A stretch of 27,834 bases of DNA, taken from NCBI GenBank assembly GCA_937905855.1, contig CALCWU010000067.1, positions 1 to 27,834 of the forward strand, written 5' to 3'. The stretch's first letter is position 1. Each line of letters opens with the position of its first letter. The DNA is from an uncultured Mollicutes bacterium (lineage in GTDB: Bacteria; Bacillota_I; Bacilli_A; Acholeplasmatales; Anaeroplasmataceae). This document shows positions 13,984 to 22,684 of the stretch, piece after piece. The position numbers and the translations under genes were made by a program. The notes under the pieces are model-generated. The model made no database searches. It had not been told where the DNA came from and was given only the letters and a program-made list of their open reading frames with translations.

Positions 13984-15237
13984 TTACAGTCCAATAATAT
14001 CTATTGGACAATAAAATACCTCACTATTGATTGGAAAAACCTTATCAGATGAATCAATAACTAATCCCTTATTAATTGGTTTATTATATTTATTTAAAAA
14101 TGTGAATTTCTTATTATAGCTAACGCGATTAATTCCTTTTTTTATTTCAATCGGATAAATTGAATTATATTCTTCAATAATTAAGTCAACCTCATATTGA
14201 TCTCTATCCCTATAATAATATATATTAGATATATCCTTATAATCATTATAAAATGATTTTATAATCTCAGAAACAACATATGTTTCATAGAAGGCACCAG
14301 CAAATGAGCTTTTTTCAAGAATATTTGCAGATGGCATTCCACATAAATAGGCACATAATCCCGTATCCAAAAAATATAATTTCGGTGTTTTAATAGCTCT
14401 ATCAGATAAATTTTTAGCATAAGGATGAATTAATTTAACTATTCCTGATGTTTCTAAAACTGAAATCCATGATTTTACAGTCCTTGAATCAATTCCAACA
14501 CTTCTAGATATTTCCGAATAGTCAATTTGACATCCTGTTCTTAACGCAACATATTGCATAAAATTCATAAATGTTGTTTCTTTATCAGCTGCAATAATTT
14601 TTCTAACATCTTTTTCAATATATGTAGTTATATAAGATTTAAAGAACATATCTCTATTTGGTCGATTTACAACATATTCAGGCATACCACCAATCATAAT
14701 ATCCTCAAATATCTCTTTTCTAGACCTAAATTCATTATTTAATAATTTCTCTTTAGCTTGTAATATATCAATTTCCGGATTAAAGAATGAGTGTTCCTTT
14801 CTTTCTTTGATTTCGTTATATGATAATGATGACAAATTAAAAACACATGTTCTTCCAGCTAATGATTCAGTTATTGAATCCTGTAATTCAAATTGATTAG
14901 AACCAGAAAGGACATATAGCATCTTTATCTTTTCATTATTTTTAAGACACATTTTCTTCATATCATCTATTTCAATTTTAATGTAGTCTAATAATTTAGG
15001 AGCCTTTTGTATTTCATCTATAATTAAAGGCTTATTATAATATTTCAAAAAGCCTTTAGGATCATTAATTGCGTAATCTCTAATCTCTATATCATCAAGA
15101 GTAACATATTTTATATTAGGAAAGATATTTTCAATTAATGTAGACTTACCAACTTGTCTTGATCCATATATTGTAATTGAGGCAAATTGTTGTGATGCTT
15201 CTTTCATTTTTTCTTCAATGTTTCTTTTTATATACAT
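13984..15237 (-). CDS. AAA-type ATPase with DUF4143 domain
   Basis: 417 residues from ATG 15237; TTG at 15249 is an in-frame alternative abutting the ribosome site, so less likely. Walker A GSRQVGKS (25-32), Walker B-like LIIDEIQKAP (71-80) and the sensor-like LSGSNQ define the AAA_14 part; DUF4143 follows (about 200-360; TYIEKDVRKI, YFLDTGLCAYLCG). The C-terminus has YEVDLIIEE...PIEIKKG, which resembles the D...ExK core of PD-(D/E)XK nuclease folds often seen at the end of this family. These are common accessory genes of unknown function in anaerobic Bacillota. It is expressed from its own promoter (15333-15361) through a leader shared with the AlbA_2 gene. Confidence 0.88.
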   Translation of the reverse strand: MYIKRNIEEKMKEASQQFASITIYGSRQVGKSTLIENIFPNIKYVTLDDIEIRDYAINDPKGFLKYYNKPLIIDEIQKAPKLLDYIKIEIDDMKKMCLKNNEKIKMLYVLSGSNQFELQDSITESLAGRTCVFNLSSLSYNEIKERKEHSFFNPEIDILQAKEKLLNNEFRSRKEIFEDIMIGGMPEYVVNRPNRDMFFKSYITTYIEKDVRKIIAADKETTFMNFMQYVALRTGCQIDYSEISRSVGIDSRTVKSWISVLETSGIVKLIHPYAKNLSDRAIKTPKLYFLDTGLCAYLCGMPSANILEKSSFAGAFYETYVVSEIIKSFYNDYKDISNIYYYRDRDQYEVDLIIEEYNSIYPIEIKKGINRVSYNKKFTFLNKYNKPINKGLVIDSSDKVFPINSEVFYCPIDIIGL

Positions 15238-15248
15238 AATAACCAGCA

Positions 15249-15319
15249 ATTCCTTTCTCGTACCTCAAATGGCACACATAATAATGAAAATAAATATACT
15301 ATATCTTTATTTTCAAACT
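15249..15319 (-). promoter_or_regulatory. 71-nt conserved 5' leader, copy B
   Basis: Second copy of the element at 8795-8865, with four substitutions. It lies within the transcribed leader, between the promoter at 15333-15361 and the DUF4143 gene. It keeps both the GAAAATAAA/TTTATTTTC inverted repeat and the GTGCC-ATTTGA-GGTAC hairpin, and ends at the AAAGGA ribosome site. Confidence 0.75.
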
Positions 15320-15332
15320 AATCATCACATAT

Positions 15333-15361
15333 ATTATATACTTATTTTATTTGCTTTTCAA
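15333..15361 (-). promoter_or_regulatory. Promoter of the DUF4143 ATPase gene
   Basis: TTGAAA (15361-15356), a 17-bp spacer and TATAAT (15338-15333). The perfect palindrome ACATTGCAATGT (15370-15381) lies just upstream of the -35 and may be an operator. Confidence 0.7.
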
Positions 15362-15404
15362 CCAATTATACATTGCAATGTCGTTTTTGCCGAAAATTCA
15401 GATT

Positions 15405-15439
15405 AAAAATGACCATTAGTTTTAATTCTAATGGTCATT
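15405..15439 (-). terminator. Terminator of the lipoprotein operon
   Basis: AATGACCATTAG and CTAATGGTCATT form a perfect 12-bp stem with an 8-nt loop, continued on the minus strand by TTTTTAATC. It begins 7 nt after the GLUG lipoprotein stop. Confidence 0.88.
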
Positions 15440-15445
15440 ACCTTA

Positions 15446-18400
15446 TTAACTTCCTAGCTTATCTCCATAATCTGTAGTATTAGTATCCATTATGGTAGTA
15501 TCAGTCTTTAAACGCGTATATCCACCAACAATACCGCCTACATTGCTTGTTCCTTCAATTTCACCTTTATTTACACAATATGTCATTTCAATATAACCAT
15601 AGCCATACCAACTTGATGAATATCTTGCAGCACCAAAGCAGTAACCAAAAATTCCACCTACATTATTTTTTCCAACAACTTTTGCAAAATTTTTATTATT
15701 AGACATTGTTATTACGAAATTATTATCTGTCTTTCTAACTTGGATATTAGTATAACCAGCAATACCACCAGTATAATCTGATCCTATAATAATTCCATAA
15801 TTTTCATTATTATTCATTTCGTTATTATTATAAACATTTGCAAAGCCTATAATTCCGCCTACATAATTACCATTTGTATTAATAGTAATATTGGTATTGT
15901 TCTTGCAGTTGATAGCACCTGTTGCATAGCCAGCGATTCCACCAACATATGAATTGCTAGAATTATTTTCAACAATTACGCCATTAGAAATAATTGCACC
16001 ATCATTAGTTGAATCCTCTATTTTACCAGCCTTACCTGCAATTCCACCGACATAGGCTTTACCAGTTATTGTATTATTATTAGCAACAATTTTAATATTT
16101 GTTCCATCTGCACTACCTACATAGCCGCCTACATAATTTTCACCAGTAATATCAGCAACATTAATACTCAATGATATTATAGATATTCTAATTCCATAAC
16201 CAACAATACCACCTACATAATCACCTGTTCCAATAACAATAGCATGATTTTCACATAATGAAATATCAAAGTAGCCATAGCCATACCAGCTTGATGAATA
16301 TTGATTAGCACCAAGCATCTCACCAAATAAGCCACCTACTTTTTCTACTCCATTTATAGCACCATAGTTTTTATTATTTTCAAAGCTATATGTAAAACTG
16401 TTATCTGTTTTTACAACAGCCATTCCTACCATGCCAGCTATACCGCCAACACTATCTTTTCCTGTTACTTTTCCTGTATTTGTATTATTGTTTATTTGAT
16501 CATTATTGTTAATTAATATATATCCTGCTAAACCACCTACATATGAAGCAGCATTATTGATAACAATATCTGAATTATTCTCTGAATCAATAATTCCTCT
16601 ACAATAACCAGCAAGTCCTCCAACATATGATCTACTAATACTATTTTCAAGGATTGGAGCAGTTGATACAACTGTACCATTATTTTTAGAATTAGAAATT
16701 ATACCACAATAGCCAGCTATACCACCTACATAACCCTTACCTGTTATGGTATTGTTATTTTCAGCCAATTTAATAGAAGCATTAGGCGCATATCCTACAT
16801 AACCACCAACATAGTTAGACCCTGTAATATCAACATCATTTACGCAAGCTGTAATGTCATCCACACGTATTCCGTAACCAACAATACCACCTACATAATC
16901 ACCTGTTCCAATAACAATAGCATGATTTTCACATAATGAAATATCAAAGTAGCCATAGCCATACCAGCTTGATGAATATTGATTAGCACCAAGCATCTCA
17001 CCAAATAAGCCACCTACTTTTTCTACTCCATTTATAGCACCATAGTTTTTATTATTTTCAAAGCTATATGTAAAACTGTTATCTGTTTTTACAACAGCCA
17101 TTCCTACCATGCCAGCTATACCGCCAACACTATCTTTTCCTGTTACTTTTCCTGTATTTGTATTATTGTTTATTTGATCATTATTGTTAATTAATATATA
17201 TCCTGCTAAACCACCTACATATGAAGCAGCATTATTGATAACAATATCTGAATTATTCTCTGAATCAATAATTCCTCTACAATAACCAGCAAGTCCTCCA
17301 ACATATGATCTACTAATACTATTTTCAAGGATTGGAGCAGTTGATACAACTGTACCATTATTTTTAGAATTAGAAATTATACCACAATAGCCAGCTATAC
17401 CACCTACATAACCCTTACCTGTTATGGTATTGTTATTTTCAGCCAATTTAATAGAAGCATTAGGCGCATATCCTACATAACCACCAACATAGTTAGACCC
17501 TGTAATATCAGCAGCATTTACACTTGTTGTGATTTCAGCCACACGTGTTCCGTAACCAACAATGCCGCCTACATTGTTAGTACCATTGATTTCACCTATA
17601 TTTGACATTAAGCTTAAATTAAAATAACCATAACCACTCCAGCTTGATGAATATCTATCGGCACCAACAGCTTTACCAACAATACCACCAACATTTTCTT
17701 TACCAGTAACATTACTTTTATTTTCATTTTGTTCCAAATTATAAGTAAAACTATTATCAGTCTTTACTACATTTTCATAAGCATATCCATAACAGCCACC
17801 AACATTATTTGTTCCTTTAATCTCACCATAATTAGTATTATTATCAGCTAGACCACTTTCCTTTAAAAGCAATGTTCCGCTTATTCCACCTACATTTTCT
17901 TTACCAGTAACAATAGCATTATTCTCACAATTAACTATTTTATTATTATTAATACCAGCTATACCACCTACATTATCATAATAAGGCGTATTTATACTTC
18001 CTTCAACAACGACATTTTTAATAACTCCATTATTTGTTCCAGCAACAGCTCCAGCAGTTTTAACATTACCACGAGAAGTAATTGAGACATTTTCAAATGT
18101 TACATTTTTTACTGTTCCTTCAAGTGTTTTAAATAAACCCAAATTTTCCTCATTAGCAGCACTAATGGTTAAATTAGTTATTTTATATCCACCACCATTT
18201 AAAAGACCTTTAAATCCTTCGATTGGTTGCCAATTATCTTCAATTGATAAATCTATATCCGCTCCAAGAACATAACTATCATTTGAATCCTTTAGTGCTT
18301 TTAAATCTTCAACAGTCATAATTTTATTTGCATAAAGCTTAGTTTCATTAAGCATAGGAATTATTTCCTTAGCTACATCCTCTGCAGTTGTTTTCCTACT

Positions 18401-18883
18401 ACAATAAATTGAACCCTTTGGACCAAAGCTTAGATAATTACCAGCCATAAAACCAATATTTTTAGAATAGTACCATTCTTCTCCATCTATTGTTACACTA
18501 CCATATTGACTAACAACATTTTTACCATTATAGTAAAAAATATATGATACAGAATTAATAGTTTGACCCACTAATACTGGACCTGTATAACCATTAATAT
18601 AAGCTAAAGCAACGGCAGCTGTACCATTGTTTGTTTTAGTATATTTTCTTCCTGCAACTACTGCAACCTCAGAACCCTCAGTACTAACATATTTTATATC
18701 AGAGGCTGTATATTCACCAAGATTTTCATCTTTTGATGTACTTTCAATGCTATTTGTGGTTTCATCGCCAAGAACTTTTCTACTACTTTTAATAATATGA
18801 CCTCCATCACCACCGCAGCCTGAAAGTGTTAAAATCATTATTATAAAAATAACTAAACTTAATAATGTTCTTTTTTTAGTCAT
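15446..18883 (-). CDS. Large GLUG-repeat surface lipoprotein
   Basis: 1145 residues from ATG 18883, chosen because GGAGAG lies 7 nt upstream; an ATG 15 nt earlier is possible. The lipobox TLSGC gives a lipidated Cys23, so the protein is anchored outside the membrane. After a ~175-residue N-terminal part, the rest is GLUG-like repeats of the YVGGIAGY...NSKNNGTV type, expected to form a long beta-helix. A larger unit, marked by TDNSFTY and SSSWYGYGYF, occurs four times; the middle two are identical in DNA. GLUG repeats are found in bacterial surface and adhesion-type proteins. Last gene of a four-gene envelope operon, 20 nt after the M50-like gene. Ligand or partner unknown. Confidence 0.85.
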   Translation of the reverse strand: MTKKRTLLSLVIFIIMILTLSGCGGDGGHIIKSSRKVLGDETTNSIESTSKDENLGEYTASDIKYVSTEGSEVAVVAGRKYTKTNNGTAAVALAYINGYTGPVLVGQTINSVSYIFYYNGKNVVSQYGSVTIDGEEWYYSKNIGFMAGNYLSFGPKGSIYCSRKTTAEDVAKEIIPMLNETKLYANKIMTVEDLKALKDSNDSYVLGADIDLSIEDNWQPIEGFKGLLNGGGYKITNLTISAANEENLGLFKTLEGTVKNVTFENVSITSRGNVKTAGAVAGTNNGVIKNVVVEGSINTPYYDNVGGIAGINNNKIVNCENNAIVTGKENVGGISGTLLLKESGLADNNTNYGEIKGTNNVGGCYGYAYENVVKTDNSFTYNLEQNENKSNVTGKENVGGIVGKAVGADRYSSSWSGYGYFNLSLMSNIGEINGTNNVGGIVGYGTRVAEITTSVNAADITGSNYVGGYVGYAPNASIKLAENNNTITGKGYVGGIAGYCGIISNSKNNGTVVSTAPILENSISRSYVGGLAGYCRGIIDSENNSDIVINNAASYVGGLAGYILINNNDQINNNTNTGKVTGKDSVGGIAGMVGMAVVKTDNSFTYSFENNKNYGAINGVEKVGGLFGEMLGANQYSSSWYGYGYFDISLCENHAIVIGTGDYVGGIVGYGIRVDDITACVNDVDITGSNYVGGYVGYAPNASIKLAENNNTITGKGYVGGIAGYCGIISNSKNNGTVVSTAPILENSISRSYVGGLAGYCRGIIDSENNSDIVINNAASYVGGLAGYILINNNDQINNNTNTGKVTGKDSVGGIAGMVGMAVVKTDNSFTYSFENNKNYGAINGVEKVGGLFGEMLGANQYSSSWYGYGYFDISLCENHAIVIGTGDYVGGIVGYGIRISIISLSINVADITGENYVGGYVGSADGTNIKIVANNNTITGKAYVGGIAGKAGKIEDSTNDGAIISNGVIVENNSSNSYVGGIAGYATGAINCKNNTNITINTNGNYVGGIIGFANVYNNNEMNNNENYGIIIGSDYTGGIAGYTNIQVRKTDNNFVITMSNNKNFAKVVGKNNVGGIFGYCFGAARYSSSWYGYGYIEMTYCVNKGEIEGTSNVGGIVGGYTRLKTDTTIMDTNTTDYGDKLGS
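16197..17510. repeat. Perfect 636-bp direct repeat within the GLUG gene (678-bp period)
   Basis: Positions 16197-16832 and 16875-17510 read as identical, offset by 678 bp (226 codons, in frame). The first differences outside are A/G at 16196/16874 and A/G at 16833/17511, beyond which the copies diverge quickly. The more distant first and fourth protein units are only partly similar, so this pair is either a recent duplication or kept identical by gene conversion. Confidence 0.9.
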
Positions 18884-18902
18884 TTTATTTCTCTCCATTT
18901 CA

Positions 18903-19718
18903 TTACCTTTTAATCTTTAATAAACCCTTTACACTAAGAGCAATCAAAACCATAACCACCAAAAAAACTATAGATATAGCTAGAAAACCAATAATGTTTG
19001 CGGCAAATGAAACCATTACAGCAGTTACTTTTTCTAAAACCGTAATAGATACAAAATACATAATTATATTCGTAATTAAAAGAATTATAGCTATAAATAT
19101 AAAACCCTTTAAACCACCCTTTATATCTGCAACGCTTAATTCCATATGACTAGCAATCATAATTGCCAAAACTATAAATAACCACCATAATGGATCGCCC
19201 ATATTTGTAAAATCAAATATATCACTAAAAATATCCCAAAATAAACCAAATATAGCCTCATAGGTAGACATATCAAGTAAATCAAAGGATATTAATTCCA
19301 TAAACTGTAGTTCATTAAAAACATCAGTAAATAAACTAGGAGTACATAAAAACATTAATAATGAAATTACGGCACTTCCTCCTAAAATAGGTGCAATTCC
19401 TATAAAGAAGTTTCCGATTTGTTGATAAAGATTTTTAGGATTATATGAATGCTTGACATAGCCTAAGGTATTATCCTCATTATTTGGCTGATATAATTTA
19501 ATCTCCGTAATCTTATGACCAAAAAGTAAGCACATAAGTGCATGACTTAGTTCATGAATTGGTGTTCCAATTATTCCTGTTATTAATAGTATCTTCGTTC
19601 CCTTTTCACCTGAAATATTACAAAAAGCTTTTCGGCAAAGAGCAATCAATAATCCGAAAATTACGATTACTCCCACCGAAAAAACAATTTGCGTCAGGAA
19701 ATTTGTGATAATTTCCAT
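18903..19718 (-). CDS. M50-like membrane zinc metallopeptidase
   Basis: 271 residues with about six membrane segments. HELSH (55-59), inside a hydrophobic segment (GTPIHELSHALMCLLFG), is the HExxH zinc site of site-2-type proteases. It is followed by GIAPILGGS (107-115) and a later motif, ASHMELSVADIKG (189-201), which occupies the place of the second zinc-ligand region and keeps an Asp (198). The start has GAGGT upstream, and both intergenic gaps are short (9 and 19 nt), so it belongs to the lipoprotein operon. It may process or release the lipoproteins or their signal peptides, or cleave a membrane regulator; no substrate can be named. Family assignment is good, activity is inferred. Confidence 0.8.
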   Translation of the reverse strand: MEIITNFLTQIVFSVGVIVIFGLLIALCRKAFCNISGEKGTKILLITGIIGTPIHELSHALMCLLFGHKITEIKLYQPNNEDNTLGYVKHSYNPKNLYQQIGNFFIGIAPILGGSAVISLLMFLCTPSLFTDVFNELQFMELISFDLLDMSTYEAIFGLFWDIFSDIFDFTNMGDPLWWLFIVLAIMIASHMELSVADIKGGLKGFIFIAIILLITNIIMYFVSITVLEKVTAVMVSFAANIIGFLAISIVFLVVMVLIALSVKGLLKIKR

Positions 19719-19727
19719 TTTAACCTC

Positions 19728-22586
19728 TTAATATGTTATAGTTACTTCAGTTGATGGGTTAGAATTCATAACATAAACACCTGAAGAATTGAATGTATTT
19801 CCTAATATTTGTACCTGAACATTATACATAGCACCAACAGTTGTCATAGTAAATTCATAGGTTATTGTCTCTGCTGTTTCAGCTACTACATTAGTTCTTT
19901 CAATTCCCCCAATTAAACACTTATAGCCAGTTGCATCATCCTGCTTTTTAATAGTAACAGTTATTGTATTACCATTCTTTTCAACCTTAAATGCATTCTT
20001 ATTTGTTAATTCATCCTGCATAACAGGTTGAGTTATTCTAGATACCCTTTGCTTAAATGAATAGATATCAGAGCTAATAATATCATTATTGTTACCTATT
20101 GCTCTAATACTAACTTCAAATTCACCCTCAGTTGTAAATACTGGTGTATACTCATTTGTTGAAATTGATGTCCATAAAGCATCCTTGCTAAGCTTAATTT
20201 CATAGCCAACGGCACCAATTACTATATCCCAGCTATATTTGCCTTCAGTCTTTACTAAATTTTCAACTTTGTTAAGCTTTGTAAAACTAAATTCATTAGA
20301 TTCTGGAGAATCAACAGTAGAAACATAATCACCTAAGGCAACAACCTTAACTGTATAATTTCCAGCCTCAAAATTACTAATTGCATAAGAGCTACCCGTA
20401 ATTTGAACCTCACCTTGATCTACGCCATCCTTACTTATAAATAGCTTATAACTATTACAATTAATGCTATTAACAGCTGAAGGATTCCATACTAAATTAT
20501 CGCCAGATACCTTAACATTAGTTGGTCTTGCATATTTACTAATAGTTTTAGTAGCTGATACATCTGAATCAATAATATCACTACCATTACCAATAGCATA
20601 TACACTTATTTGCGTACCCATTCCTTCAATTATACTACTTGAATAGCCAAGTAAAGCAAAGACATTTACATCCGTATTATATGACTCAGTTCCAAGTATT
20701 ACCTTATAAGCTGTGGCACTAGGTACCATTTCCCAGGTTAAATTACCATTTTTTATTACTAAATTAATAGGTGTTGCAAGCTTCTTAACATTTAAAGTAT
20801 TTGAAAAGCTTCCTGTAATTACATCCTCACCATTACCCATTGCTTGAACATTGATTGTATGGCTACCGCTAGACATATCAGTTAATGTAAATGAAGTTGA
20901 AGTAACCTCTGTTCTTTTTCCATCTATAGTAAGAACATATTTACTAGTATGATTTACTTGATCCCAGATTAATTGATTACCATTAATAATTAAATTTTGT
21001 GGTGTTGCTAATTTAGTCGCATTAAATTCAAGAGGAACATTGCTATCTAATACTGCACCTGAGGCAGTTACTATGCCACGAGCAACAATTTTAAAGTTAA
21101 CTACAGATTCTATTGTCTTATTTGTCATTTTTGATAAATCAACAAAGAATGTTGTTTCCTTTACTGTTGTAGCTATTTCTACATCATCAGCAAGTAGGGC
21201 ATAGCTTGATGCTCCAACACATGCATTAAATGAAACTGATATTTGATTTTGCTCCAAAGGTCTATTAGTCAACTTATGATTTGTTGGTGTTGCTAATCTC
21301 TTAACAGAATAAGCATTGCTATACTTTGATTCATAAATTCCACCCTCACCAAGAGATGTAGCCTTTACATAAACAAGATAATCGCCAGCATCAGCAAAAT
21401 CATAATTGTATACAAATGTTTCACTACCAACAGATGTTGTATGAACAACATTATCATCCTTAGTGATTTTTAACTCATAGCCAGCACAGCCAGTAACCTG
21501 ATTCCAGCGAATTACTCCATCACCAAAGCTTACAACTGGACTTCTTAAAATATTTATAGTTATTTCATTTGACCAATGAGAAAAATAGAAATCACTATCA
21601 CCTATTGGTAAAATTTGAATACGATAGCTATTACCACTTGCTAAAGAAGCATATTCATTTGTTGTTAATTCTTCATTATTAACAATGCCATTTATTTTTA
21701 TCTTATATCTAACAGCATTCAAAGAAGCTGTCCATACAAGCTTACCATCAACAACATTTAGTCCCTCAATTGGCGCAATATATTTATATGTTTTAGCCTC
21801 TGAATAAGCTGAATCATATATTTGCTTATTCACATCACCAATAGTTCTAACAGAAACCTCAAAATCTTGATTTCCTGCTGCATATGCATATTTATTTGTA
21901 GTTGTTTTAAATTCCTCATTACCAATTTTTAAAACATATGAGGAAGCATCATTAACCTTTTCCCAAGTGAAGTTTTCAGAATCATACATTAAATTCTTTG
22001 GAGCACCCAAAATAGAACCACTTATTGGTTCACTCCAAATTGAATAATAAGGAACGTTGCCATCTGTGCTTTCAGCTTGACCCTTTAAAGCTCTTACCTT
22101 GTATGAAAAAGATCCTTCTTCTGTTTTATAGCTATTTGTTCCTACATTTTCAGAAACAATATTACCATTATACATAACAGCATATTTTTCAGCAGAATCT
22201 AGAACATCCCATGTTAATAAACCATTCTCAATTTTTAAATTAAGAACCTGTCCGATATTAGTAAAGCGCAGAGAATAGGTAGGATTTTTATCACTTCCAT
22301 CTTTAATTACTGCCTCAATAGAAAAATCAAAATCCGCACCTTTAGAATCATATCTATAAGATACCATTCCTTCTGCTTGGCTCACAATAAATTCAGAGCC
22401 TTCATCAATTTTAAGTTTATAATTCTTAGCATTTTTAACACTACTCCAGGTTATTGTCTCACCATTATAGGTTAGATTTGTTATACTCTTAGCTCCTGAT
22501 GTTCCTCTATTGCAAGCAACTAATAGTCCACCATAGAAAACACTAAAGATAAATAAAATAACAATTAAAAAATACTTTTTCTTCAT
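19728..22586 (-). CDS. Fn3-like repeat surface lipoprotein
   Basis: 952 residues. A signal peptide ends in the lipobox LLVAC (Cys25). The mature chain is about eleven repeats of 80-95 residues, each starting like LATPTNL..NGNLTW..V..A..Y.L.I, the A/B/C-strand pattern of fibronectin type III-like domains. The repeats diverge, so this is an old array, unlike the identical units of the GLUG protein. No enzyme domain is seen; it is probably an extended stalk or a binding protein. The ribosome site GAGGTAAT is directly upstream, and the M50-like gene starts 9 nt after the stop. Confidence 0.83.
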   Translation of the reverse strand: MKKKYFLIVILFIFSVFYGGLLVACNRGTSGAKSITNLTYNGETITWSSVKNAKNYKLKIDEGSEFIVSQAEGMVSYRYDSKGADFDFSIEAVIKDGSDKNPTYSLRFTNIGQVLNLKIENGLLTWDVLDSAEKYAVMYNGNIVSENVGTNSYKTEEGSFSYKVRALKGQAESTDGNVPYYSIWSEPISGSILGAPKNLMYDSENFTWEKVNDASSYVLKIGNEEFKTTTNKYAYAAGNQDFEVSVRTIGDVNKQIYDSAYSEAKTYKYIAPIEGLNVVDGKLVWTASLNAVRYKIKINGIVNNEELTTNEYASLASGNSYRIQILPIGDSDFYFSHWSNEITINILRSPVVSFGDGVIRWNQVTGCAGYELKITKDDNVVHTTSVGSETFVYNYDFADAGDYLVYVKATSLGEGGIYESKYSNAYSVKRLATPTNHKLTNRPLEQNQISVSFNACVGASSYALLADDVEIATTVKETTFFVDLSKMTNKTIESVVNFKIVARGIVTASGAVLDSNVPLEFNATKLATPQNLIINGNQLIWDQVNHTSKYVLTIDGKRTEVTSTSFTLTDMSSGSHTINVQAMGNGEDVITGSFSNTLNVKKLATPINLVIKNGNLTWEMVPSATAYKVILGTESYNTDVNVFALLGYSSSIIEGMGTQISVYAIGNGSDIIDSDVSATKTISKYARPTNVKVSGDNLVWNPSAVNSINCNSYKLFISKDGVDQGEVQITGSSYAISNFEAGNYTVKVVALGDYVSTVDSPESNEFSFTKLNKVENLVKTEGKYSWDIVIGAVGYEIKLSKDALWTSISTNEYTPVFTTEGEFEVSIRAIGNNNDIISSDIYSFKQRVSRITQPVMQDELTNKNAFKVEKNGNTITVTIKKQDDATGYKCLIGGIERTNVVAETAETITYEFTMTTVGAMYNVQVQILGNTFNSSGVYVMNSNPSTEVTITY

Positions 22587-22684
22587 ATTACCTCATCCTC
22601 ACATAATAGCAATATAAGATTTTTCTCCTATATAACTACTATTCTAGATTTTTTATATCTTGATTCTAGTAACAAGATTATTAA

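Noticed and set aside
22587..22684. Terminator between the first two lipoprotein genes
   Set aside because: Only a 4-bp stem could be drawn and no T-run follows, so I treat the genes as co-transcribed.
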